The notes under the pieces are model-generated. The model searched no databases. It was not told where the DNA came from and was given only the letters and a program-made list of their open reading frames with translations. Shown in pieces: positions 1 to 5,866 of a stretch of DNA of 41,353 bases. Made by a program: the position numbers and the translations under genes. Position 1 is the stretch's first letter. Every line of letters starts with the position of its first letter. The stretch lies in the IMG/VR virus record IMGVR_UViG_3300029953_000070, positions 1 through 41,353 of that record. One strand, given 5' to 3'. The DNA is from a virus.

Positions 1-127
1 CGGGTGGACCGGGTGGTGGCGCACAATGCGGAGTTTGACTTCACCGTGCTCGAATCAAAAGGCGTGAGCATTCCGATGGGCAAACGGTACTGCACCATGG
101 CCCAGGCCCGCCGGCACGGCCTGCCTG
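1..127. repeat. Assembly overlap: circular junction copy 1
   Basis: These 127 bases recur exactly at 41227-41353, the end of the window. The repeat lies inside the DNA polymerase reading frame and keeps it open, so the two ends join into one circle of 41226 bp. An overlap of exactly 127 nt matches a k-mer size commonly used by short-read assemblers. I read it as an assembly overlap of a circular or circularly permuted molecule, not as a biological terminal repeat. Confidence 0.93.
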
Positions 128-882
128 GAGCGCTCCATACCCTGTGCGAGATATTCAAGATCCCCGAGGACCAGGCGAAAGCGAAAGAGGGCCGCGCGCT
201 GGTGAGGCTCTTTTGCAAGCCGCAAAAGGACGGCACCTGGGCGGATGAGCGCACTCACCCGGCCGAGTGGGCCCGCTACCGGGAGTATTGCCGCCTCGAT
301 GTGATCGCGATGCGCGAGCTGCATAAGCGCATGCCCACGTGGAATGACGCGGTGGAGCGTGATATCTGGGAGCTCGATGCCGATATCAACGCGCGGGGCT
401 TTTGCGTCGATATGCTGCTGGCCCGCGAAGCGGTGCGTGCGCTCGAGGTGGAGGGCAAGTCCAACAATGCCGGGGTGGAATTCTTGACCGATGGCGCGGC
501 CGACAAGGGCACCCAGGCCCAGCGCATCTTGAAATACATCCTGGCGGAATTCGATGTAGAGCTCCCTGACATGCAAGCCGCCACCCTCGAGCGCCGGTTG
601 AACGATCCGGCATTGCCGGATGGCGTGCGGGAACTGATCGCGCTGCGCCTGCAATCGGCTAAATCGTCTGTGTCCAAATATGCAACGCTCTTGGGGTGTA
701 CCAATGAACACGATTCGCGACTCCGTGGAACGCTCTCTTATTGTGGAGCCGGGCGAACCGGCCGATGGGCCGGAAATCGATTTCAGCCGCACAATCTCCC
801 TCGAGCCACCCTTCAACGGTCAGAGATTGACGCCGGAATTGACGCCCTCCGGCTTGCCGCCCTTGATCTTATCGCTGGATGA
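1..882 (+). CDS. Family A DNA polymerase, N-terminal part (3'-5' exonuclease and thumb), continued from 41044
   Basis: This is the second piece of a polypeptide that starts at the TTG at 41044 and crosses the circle join; the joined product is about 354 residues. It holds the proofreading exonuclease motifs. Exo II is AHNAEFDF (about residues 68-75 of the joined protein) and Exo III is YCRLD (about 157-161); Exo I lies before the join. Near the C-terminus is the GRTGRWAG...FQPHNLPR segment, which precedes motif A in phage Pol I-type enzymes. The frame then meets an in-frame TGA at 880-882. The next codons continue the polymerase in the same frame after a strong Shine-Dalgarno site and GTG at 895. 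The exonuclease is therefore separated from the catalytic palm and fingers. The two parts may associate, or readthrough may give some full-length enzyme. A sequencing error or a recent C-to-T nonsense mutation (CGA to TGA) cannot be excluded. Confidence 0.9.
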   Translation, partial: RVDRVVAHNAEFDFTVLESKGVSIPMGKRYCTMAQARRHGLPGALHTLCEIFKIPEDQAKAKEGRALVRLFCKPQKDGTWADERTHPAEWARYREYCRLDVIAMRELHKRMPTWNDAVERDIWELDADINARGFCVDMLLAREAVRALEVEGKSNNAGVEFLTDGAADKGTQAQRILKYILAEFDVELPDMQAATLERRLNDPALPDGVRELIALRLQSAKSSVSKYATLLGCTNEHDSRLRGTLSYCGAGRTGRWAGNRFQPHNLPRATLQRSEIDAGIDALRLAALDLIAG

Positions 883-897
883 GGAGGAATCAGCGTG
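880..897 (+). promoter_or_regulatory. Stop codon merged with Shine-Dalgarno site inside the polymerase gene
   Basis: The sequence TGAGGAGGAATCAGCGTG contains, in order, the in-frame stop TGA (880-882), an AGGAGGA Shine-Dalgarno element sharing its first A with the stop, a 6-nt spacer, and the GTG start of the second half (895). Stop and restart are in the same frame, so a ribosome that terminates here is well placed to restart. This is what decides the start of the downstream polymerase piece. Confidence 0.8.
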
Positions 898-1896
898 CCC
901 ACCGTCACCGAGTATTGCTCGAACGCCCTGCGCGGAGTCGTCGTTGCGCCCCGAGGACGTAAGTTGCTCGTTGGAGACCTCGCTAACATCGAAGGGCGCG
1001 GTGTCGCTTGGCTTGCGGGTGAAAGCTGGAAACTTCGAGCATTCGCTGACGCTGACGCTGGACGGGGGCCGGATCTATACCGACTTGCATACGCCTTGGC
1101 CTTCAACGTATCGCCTGAATCGATAGATCCGCACACCGTCGAGGGTTATTTCAAACGCCAGATCGGCAAGGTAATCGAGCTGATGTTCTCCTACGGTGGC
1201 GGGGTGGGGGCCTGCTTGACCGGCGCCGACACCTACCGGATCGACCTTGAGGTCATGGCCGCGGCGTGCTGGCCCCAATTCCCCCGGGATATCCAGATCG
1301 AGGCGCAGCAAGCGTGGGTGTGGGCGGTGGAGCAACGGCGCACGTTCGACTTGCCGCCGGCCATCTACCGGGCCTGCGACGGGCTCAAGAGGGTTTGGCG
1401 ATGGACGAATCCTAAGATTACGGACTTCTGGCCTGCGATGAAAAATCAGGTGTGGGCCGCCCTCATGCAAGGGGGTACGCGGGAACTGGGATTTTTGACA
1501 TTCGACACAGAGGCAGCGTGGTTGCGTCTGCGCTTACCCTCCGGCCGATATCTTTGCTACCCCTCGCCGAAGCTCCGGGACGGACAATTGACGTTCCTGG
1601 GGACGAATCCGTACACCAAGCAATGGGGAAGGCTCAAGACCTGGGGTGGCACACTCACCGAGAACGCCACCCAGGCCCTGTCGCGCGACGTTCTTGCCGT
1701 GGGGTTGTTGCGCGCGGAGGTGTTGGGATTGAATCCGGTGTTGCACGTGCACGATGAGATTGTGTGCGAGGTGCCGGACACCTCCGATTACAGCGCGGCG
1801 GAGCTCGAACACTGTCTCACGGCCCCGATCCCGTGGGCGCCAGGGCTGCCGTTGGCGGCCAAGGTGTTCGAGACTGACCGGTACCGGAAAGACTGA
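895..1896 (+). CDS. Family A DNA polymerase, C-terminal catalytic part (palm and fingers)
   Basis: The 333-residue product carries all three polymerase motifs of family A enzymes. Motif A is DLANIEGR (residues 28-35). Motif B is the fingers helix RQIGKVIELMFSYGG, with R88, K92, Y100 and G101 in the expected Rx3Kx7YG spacing. Motif C is HVHDEIVCEVP with catalytic HDE at 286-288. It would copy the phage genome, and the exonuclease needed for proofreading is on the upstream polypeptide (1-882). The start is the GTG at 895 after an AGGAGGA site. The alignment is colinear with single-chain phage polymerases, with no insertion, intron or intein at the break. The stop TGA overlaps the ATG of the next gene by one base, so expression is probably coupled. 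Confidence 0.93.
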   Translation: MPTVTEYCSNALRGVVVAPRGRKLLVGDLANIEGRGVAWLAGESWKLRAFADADAGRGPDLYRLAYALAFNVSPESIDPHTVEGYFKRQIGKVIELMFSYGGGVGACLTGADTYRIDLEVMAAACWPQFPRDIQIEAQQAWVWAVEQRRTFDLPPAIYRACDGLKRVWRWTNPKITDFWPAMKNQVWAALMQGGTRELGFLTFDTEAAWLRLRLPSGRYLCYPSPKLRDGQLTFLGTNPYTKQWGRLKTWGGTLTENATQALSRDVLAVGLLRAEVLGLNPVLHVHDEIVCEVPDTSDYSAAELEHCLTAPIPWAPGLPLAAKVFETDRYRKD

Positions 1897-2174
1897 TGGC
1901 CGAAACAGATCTGGAATCCTGGGCCCGCGAGGAAATCTTGAAGGCCGGCGGGCTCATGCTCAAAACCGAATCCCCGGGCACGCGCGGCTTTCCGGATAAT
2001 GCCGTGTTCTGGTCGGAGGGGGTCGTGCACTTTTTGGAATTCAAATACGGTACCGGCCCCACGGCAAAGCTGCAAACGGACATGCACCGGCGCCTGCGCG
2101 CGAAGGGCGCCTACGTGGGGGTTCCGCGCGATCGTGCCTGGATCATGCTCTACTGCCGCGAATATGGCCATTGA
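1896..2174 (+). CDS. VRR-NUC domain nuclease
   Basis: This 92-residue protein is a stand-alone VRR-NUC domain, a PD-(D/E)XK-type nuclease found beside helicases in many phages. The recognisable core is GFPDNAVFW, where the D is the first metal ligand, followed by HFLEFKYG, which supplies the E-x-K pair, and the trailing TAKLQTDMHRRL helix. The size is normal for the phage version. It begins at an ATG that overlaps the polymerase stop codon (TGATG), and its end overlaps the helicase start. The three genes thus form a coupled replication and repair group. A role in processing branched or recombination intermediates is inferred from the family. Confidence 0.88.
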   Translation: MAETDLESWAREEILKAGGLMLKTESPGTRGFPDNAVFWSEGVVHFLEFKYGTGPTAKLQTDMHRRLRAKGAYVGVPRDRAWIMLYCREYGH

Positions 2175-3543
2175 CTTTCAGCCGCGCCCGTACCAGAAGA
2201 TCGCGCAAGAATTTTTGCTGAATCACGAACGGTGCAACCTGTTTGCCGATATGGGACTAGGGAAAACCGCCACCGTGCTTTCGGTCATTCAGACGTTGGA
2301 ACTTGAGCGCACGCTGATCGTGGCCCCCTTGCGCGTGGCCCAAGGGGTGTGGCCGCGGGAGATTGCCAAATGGCGGCAGTTCGAGCGCATGCCGATCGGG
2401 TGGATCGGCGGCACATTCCATGAGCGGCAACTCGCGTTGCTGGCGCTGCCCACCACCGCCACGGTGCATTATGACGTGTTGCTGAAACTCATGGACGAAT
2501 TGGGGGGCGCCTGGCCGTTCAAAACGGTGGTGTGCGATGAGTCCACCCGCTTGAAGGGTTTTCGGATTCGCAAGTCAACCAAACGCCCCCGGATGCTCGC
2601 AACCTACGCGCACAAAAAAGTGAGCCGGTGGATTAATCTGACCGGCACGCCGAACGCCAACGGCCTGACCGATCTGTGGGGCCAGCAATGGTTTATCGAT
2701 GGGGGCAAGGCCTTGGGCCGCTCCTACACGGACTACACCAATCGATGGTTCTACTTGAACGCCAAGGCTAAAAATGCCAAGTATCAGGCCTTGATCCCCT
2801 TTCCGAGCGCCCAGGCCCAGATCGAAGCGGCCATGAAACCCACCACCCTGTCGATCCGGGCACGCGATTGGTTCGACATTGCCGAGCCTATCGAGGTGGA
2901 CGTATGGGTGGATCTGCCGGCGAAGGTCCGGGCCAAGTACAACGAAATGCAGCGCCACTTCTACGTCGAATTTGAACGTGGGGTGGTGACGGCCGCCAAT
3001 TGTGCCGTGAAGGTATCCAAGCTCCTACAGATCGCGTCCGGGGCCGTCTACCCGCGGGACGGCGACACGGTGTGGACGCACGATGAAAAACTCTTAGGGT
3101 TGGAATCGATTGTGGAGGAAACCGGCGGGGCGCCGCTCCTGGTGGTCTATCAATTCGTCTCCGAGCTCGAGCGGCTGTTGAAATGGTTCCCCGGCGCGGT
3201 CGACATTCGCGAGACCGGGGCGCAAGATCGATGGAACGCGCGGGAAATCCCCATGCTCCTGTGTCATCCTAAGAGCGCAGGGCATGGGTTGAATTTACAG
3301 GATGGGGGGCATCACATTGTCTTTTTCACACCCACCTGGGACTTGGAGCTCTACGCTCAGGTGCTTGAGCGCATCGGCCCCGTGCGCCAGGCCCAATCCG
3401 GCTACACCCGCGAAGTGTTCGTATATCACATTCTGGCGCGAGACACGGTGGACCCGGTGGTTAAGGTGCGTCGGGAGAACAAAGGCTCCCTGATGGACCT
3501 GTTCATGGACCGCCTGCGCAGCGATGGGCATCCCGTCGCTTGA
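2164..3543 (+). CDS. SNF2-like superfamily 2 DNA helicase
   Basis: The 459-residue protein has the two RecA-like lobes of phage SNF2/DEAD-type helicases. Motif I (Walker A) is DMGLGKTA at about residues 29-36, preceded by the Q-type RPYQ element. Motif II is CDEST in place of DEAH, and the LTGTPNANGLTDLW segment is motif III. The C-terminal lobe contains LCHPKSAGHGLNLQ (motif V) and QVLERIGPVRQ (motif VI). I chose the ATG at 2164, which overlaps the end of the VRR-NUC gene by 11 nt, because homologous helicases begin just before the PRPYQ element and the frame upstream is occupied. It probably remodels replication or recombination forks. Position and motifs resemble other phage helicase/VRR-NUC pairs. 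Confidence 0.92.
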   Translation: MAIDFQPRPYQKIAQEFLLNHERCNLFADMGLGKTATVLSVIQTLELERTLIVAPLRVAQGVWPREIAKWRQFERMPIGWIGGTFHERQLALLALPTTATVHYDVLLKLMDELGGAWPFKTVVCDESTRLKGFRIRKSTKRPRMLATYAHKKVSRWINLTGTPNANGLTDLWGQQWFIDGGKALGRSYTDYTNRWFYLNAKAKNAKYQALIPFPSAQAQIEAAMKPTTLSIRARDWFDIAEPIEVDVWVDLPAKVRAKYNEMQRHFYVEFERGVVTAANCAVKVSKLLQIASGAVYPRDGDTVWTHDEKLLGLESIVEETGGAPLLVVYQFVSELERLLKWFPGAVDIRETGAQDRWNAREIPMLLCHPKSAGHGLNLQDGGHHIVFFTPTWDLELYAQVLERIGPVRQAQSGYTREVFVYHILARDTVDPVVKVRRENKGSLMDLFMDRLRSDGHPVA

Positions 3544-3985
3544 GCTGCGGGCCCGGGTGCTCGCGGGTGATTATCCTGAATGGCTGAAACGGCACAGTCG
3601 GCGGATATACCTGGTCAACCTATACCGGAGTGTGCCGGATTGGGTGGACCGCAAGGCCTTGAAGTCTGTCTATCGTCACTGCATCCGGCTTAACCGCTCG
3701 AGAGCGCATCCCGTGGTGGTGGACCATATAGTGCCCCTCACCCACCCCCTGGTGTGCGGACTCACGGTGCCGTGGAACTTGCGCATCATTGACCGGCGCG
3801 AAAACTGCCGCCGGTCCAATCGGTGGTGGGAGTACACCGAGGATATGTTTACCGAATCGGAGCAATTATGTTTTCCGTTATTAGGTGGCGGTACCGCCCC
3901 AATTGTCGATATTGAACACGACCCCCGCGGCGCCCGTCTTGGATTGGATGGCGCCCTTGTAGATGGCGCCGCTGACGTCCCCTAG
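3524..3985 (+). CDS. HNH homing-type endonuclease
   Basis: The 153-residue protein contains an HNH nuclease core: VVDHIVPL gives the D-H pair, VCGLTVPWNL is the characteristic middle segment, and ENCRRSNRWW supplies the final N. Such small HNH enzymes are frequent in phages, either as free-standing mobile endonucleases or as packaging partners. This one sits at the end of the replication genes, far from the terminase. The ATG at 3524 lies inside the end of the helicase gene (20-nt overlap). The recognisable domain ends at about residue 110. The last 35 codons run over the 3' end of the convergent gene at 3881-4471, so the tail may be a read-on extension after loss of an older stop codon. Confidence 0.88.
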   Translation: MGIPSLELRARVLAGDYPEWLKRHSRRIYLVNLYRSVPDWVDRKALKSVYRHCIRLNRSRAHPVVVDHIVPLTHPLVCGLTVPWNLRIIDRRENCRRSNRWWEYTEDMFTESEQLCFPLLGGGTAPIVDIEHDPRGARLGLDGALVDGAADVP

Positions 3986-4471
3986 GACGGCATCGGTCAT
4001 CACCAGAGCCTTCGGGCAACTGAACCGCTCATAGCCGTTCTTAAGTTTCGTGAAGGTCACCCCTTGGGCATTGATGGGCTTATCCCCGGCCATCAAAAAC
4101 TGCATCGAGAATTCCTGCCCGGCGGCAGCGGAAATGTCGACCGTGATGGTGTTGGATGACTCGAAGCTCAGTGATTGCCCGTTGGCGCAGGAAGGCTGGA
4201 ATCCGCCCCACGGCCCGGTAGTTTTGACCTGGATCCCGTAGGCGTTGCCGTTGCCGGCGCCCGCGACCATATGGGTGTCGGTCGCGTTGTAGCTGTAGTC
4301 CTGCGGCAAATCCGGGGTGGAGCCGTTTTGCGCCATGACGGTGAGCAAATTGGGTACGCCGCTTCCGCCCCCGCCGCTGCTCGCAGCGGTGCCGGTGATG
4401 GCCAAGGTCACGGTGCCGCCACCCTCGAGGGTTGCGGTGTCGGCGGCATTCAAGGTGATTTCAACAGACAT
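3881..4471 (-). CDS. Hypothetical protein, probable virion-associated, Gly-rich linker
   Basis: This is a 196-residue protein I do not recognise. A short N-terminal beta-rich segment (about residues 1-30, with repeated TVTL-type strands) is joined by a GGGGSG linker (about 33-38) to a Gly/Ser/Asn-rich domain containing aromatic and NG motifs. This looks like an extracellular beta-sandwich or carbohydrate-binding fold, but no family can be named. It is the last gene of the long - strand block, downstream of the fibre and lysis genes, where accessory virion or receptor-binding proteins are common. The start ATG at 4469-4471 follows a GGAG sequence. Its last 105 nt are shared with the convergent HNH gene. 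Confidence 0.7.
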   Translation of the reverse strand: MSVEITLNAADTATLEGGGTVTLAITGTAASSGGGGSGVPNLLTVMAQNGSTPDLPQDYSYNATDTHMVAGAGNGNAYGIQVKTTGPWGGFQPSCANGQSLSFESSNTITVDISAAAGQEFSMQFLMAGDKPINAQGVTFTKLKNGYERFSCPKALVMTDAVLGDVSGAIYKGAIQSKTGAAGVVFNIDNWGGTAT

Positions 4472-4485
4472 GGTGACGGACTCCT

Positions 4486-4761
4486 CTACGCTTTTGGGCT
4501 GGTGGGGGTTACCTCGAGTTTCGCAAGCTCCGCCTGCAGCTCGCCAATCAAGGTGTTCGACATCGCGTTGATTTCACTCGCGACGATGGTGGGCTGTGCG
4601 GCAATCATCTGATCTTTCAGCACTACCGCCTGGGTCAGAATTCCAATCTTGTTGGTGGGGTTCTTGTTCACGTACTCCAAGAACGTGATGGTTGGAGGGA
4701 TGAGGGCAATGCCCTCTTGAGTCTTGATCGCGGTCAGGATCGCGGAGAAAAAGGCATTCAT
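4486..4761 (-). CDS. Hypothetical protein, helical
   Basis: The 91-residue product is unrecognised. It is mostly helical in appearance, with a hydrophobic N-terminal third (MNAFFSAILTAI) and a C-terminal charged and Gln-rich helix ending in TPTSPKA. No clear membrane segment longer than about 12 residues and no catalytic motif is visible. It overlaps the preceding membrane-protein gene by 4 nt (ATGA), so the two are probably translated together. The surrounding genes suggest a minor virion or lysis-related role, which is inference only. Confidence 0.68.
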   Translation of the reverse strand: MNAFFSAILTAIKTQEGIALIPPTITFLEYVNKNPTNKIGILTQAVVLKDQMIAAQPTIVASEINAMSNTLIGELQAELAKLEVTPTSPKA

Positions 4762-5081
4762 GGGTTTTTTCCTTCGGTGGCTAGAGTGGTTTCCACTTTG
4801 ACCGCGTGCGCCTGGGCAATGGTAGCCGCTACTTTAGCCGCCTGCGCGGCCGCGGTAACGATATCGACCACTTTGTCCATTTTGCCGTTGGTCGCTTCCT
4901 TGATTTCACTGGTCATCGCGGTGTTGGTTTCAAGGTTCTTGGCGGTTGCATCGAGCTTTTTCGTATTGGTCCTCGAACGCAGCCAGGCGGCCAGGGCCGC
5001 GGCCAGGGCTGCCATGTTCACGGCGAGGCCCGTAATCGCGACGATGAGGGGGTCCACAAGCTGCGGGCTGATATGAGGCAT
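4758..5081 (-). CDS. Membrane protein with N-terminal anchor and coiled coil, holin or spanin-like candidate
   Basis: The 107-residue protein has one strongly hydrophobic segment near the N-terminus (about residues 12-33, Ala/Leu/Val-rich), then an SRTNTKK basic stretch, then a long charged Ala-rich helix likely to form a coiled coil. This matches small phage membrane proteins found next to lysozyme genes. One anchor with a basic flank would fit a class III-type holin or an inner-membrane spanin subunit. No lipobox is present. The assignment rests on topology and on proximity to the second membrane protein at 5135-5335 and the lysozyme-like gene at 8352. Confidence 0.6.
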   Translation of the reverse strand: MPHISPQLVDPLIVAITGLAVNMAALAAALAAWLRSRTNTKKLDATAKNLETNTAMTSEIKEATNGKMDKVVDIVTAAAQAAKVAATIAQAHAVKVETTLATEGKNP

Positions 5082-5095
5082 TTAAGGGTCCTTTT

Positions 5096-5127
5096 AGGGC
5101 ACCGGGACGATGGTACCCGGTTGATTG
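5096..5127 (-). repeat. Duplicated 3' end of the PASTA-protein gene
   Basis: This 32-nt segment matches 5344-5375 at 29 of 32 positions. In the corresponding - strand frame both copies encode NQPG(T/I)IVPVP followed by a stop codon (TAA here, TGA at 5342-5344). The copy lies just after the 66-residue membrane-protein gene. It looks like the remnant of a duplicated gene end, or of a two-copy arrangement into which the membrane-protein gene was inserted. A 13-codon frame starting at an ATG here is open, but it has no convincing ribosome binding site. Confidence 0.75.
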
Positions 5128-5134
5128 TCCGGCA

Positions 5135-5335
5135 TCATCTGAGGGGCCCACCAACGAAGCCGCCTCCCAACAAGTTCAAGAGCCACAGCAGCAGAATCAC
5201 CGCCACCAGCACGTACACCACTGTCTTGACGATGGGCGGTATGCCGGGGATTTGCTGAATTCCCCACAGAATGACGCCAACGATGCACAGCACAATGAAC
5301 AGGTAAATCAGGGCATGGACGGTGAACATAGGCAT
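5135..5335 (-). CDS. Small two-helix membrane protein, putative holin
   Basis: The 66-residue product consists almost entirely of two membrane helices (about residues 6-27 and 36-58). A short QIPGIPPI turn separates them and the tail GGGFVGGPLR is short. The pattern of two helices joined by a proline-containing IP-type turn resembles the small Thivi_2564-like membrane protein family common in phages and proteobacteria. The compact two-helix form is also compatible with a class II holin. It lies between fibre-type genes and another membrane protein, within the region that also holds the lysozyme-like gene. The holin role is inferred from topology and location. Confidence 0.7.
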   Translation of the reverse strand: MPMFTVHALIYLFIVLCIVGVILWGIQQIPGIPPIVKTVVYVLVAVILLLWLLNLLGGGFVGGPLR

Positions 5336-5341
5336 TTCCTT

Positions 5342-5866
5342 TCAGGGCACTGGGACGATGATACCTGGTTGATTGGTCACGGGAAATCCAGCCACCGTGA
5401 TTGTAATCTGTTCCAAGTTCGGGGTGCGGGTGCCCGCCGGCACGGACTGGGAAATCACGTACCCCGGTATTACCGTGGCCGACAGCACGAACACGGGCGG
5501 CGCGATCCAGAATCCGGCGTCCAGAATGTTCAATTGGGCATCGTAATAGTATTCCCCCACCACATTCGGCACGGTGTAGATGCGCCCGGGAGCGGGTGGC
5601 CCGCCCGAGACTTTCAGCGGGATGTACTGCCCGGCGTAGGCCGAGGAGAGGAACGGCACGTAGCCCGTGATGACGTAGCCCACGGGCACCAGGGGGTCAT
5701 TCACATACGTGATGGCCCCCACGTTGACATGGGAGGCCGCCAAGTCCGCAGTCGCTACCGCCAAGGTCGTTGGCTCGTACCCATCCCACGTAAACCCGGT
5801 AAAGCCATCCATGCTCCAGGCGTAGTTGCCGGAGGCATCCCAAATATTCGTGCCCGGGCCGGTCAA
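5342..5866 (-). CDS. PASTA-domain-like virion protein
   Basis: The 174-residue protein has an N-terminal Trp/Gly-rich segment (WDASGNYAW, FTGFTWDGYEP) followed by a region resembling PASTA domains. It contains the VPNVVGEYYYDAQLNILDAG block at about residues 98-117, then a PPVFVLS linker and VIPGYVISQSVPAGT. The spacing VPNVVG...A...L...G...SQ.P.AG matches the PASTA consensus. PASTA domains bind peptidoglycan or act as spacers, and in phages they occur on fibre-associated and lysis-zone proteins. Cell-wall contact during adsorption is plausible but inferred. Its start overlaps the tail-spike stop by 4 nt. Confidence 0.75.
   Translation of the reverse strand: MTGPGTNIWDASGNYAWSMDGFTGFTWDGYEPTTLAVATADLAASHVNVGAITYVNDPLVPVGYVITGYVPFLSSAYAGQYIPLKVSGGPPAPGRIYTVPNVVGEYYYDAQLNILDAGFWIAPPVFVLSATVIPGYVISQSVPAGTRTPNLEQITITVAGFPVTNQPGIIVPVP

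Noticed and set aside
1-127. Biological direct terminal repeat of 127 bp
   Set aside because: The length equals a common assembler k-mer and the frame continues across the join. Without coverage data, an assembly overlap is the simpler explanation.
880-882. Genome-wide recoding of TGA as an amino acid
   Set aside because: Many genes here end with TGA at sensible places, often overlapping the next start codon (for example 1894-1896 and 40827-40829). Reassignment would fuse them. Only local readthrough at 880 remains possible.
680-1126. Open + strand frame of 148 codons across the polymerase split
   Set aside because: It lies in a different frame from both conserved polymerase pieces, has no recognisable domain and no ribosome site of note. 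The region is fully explained by the polymerase.
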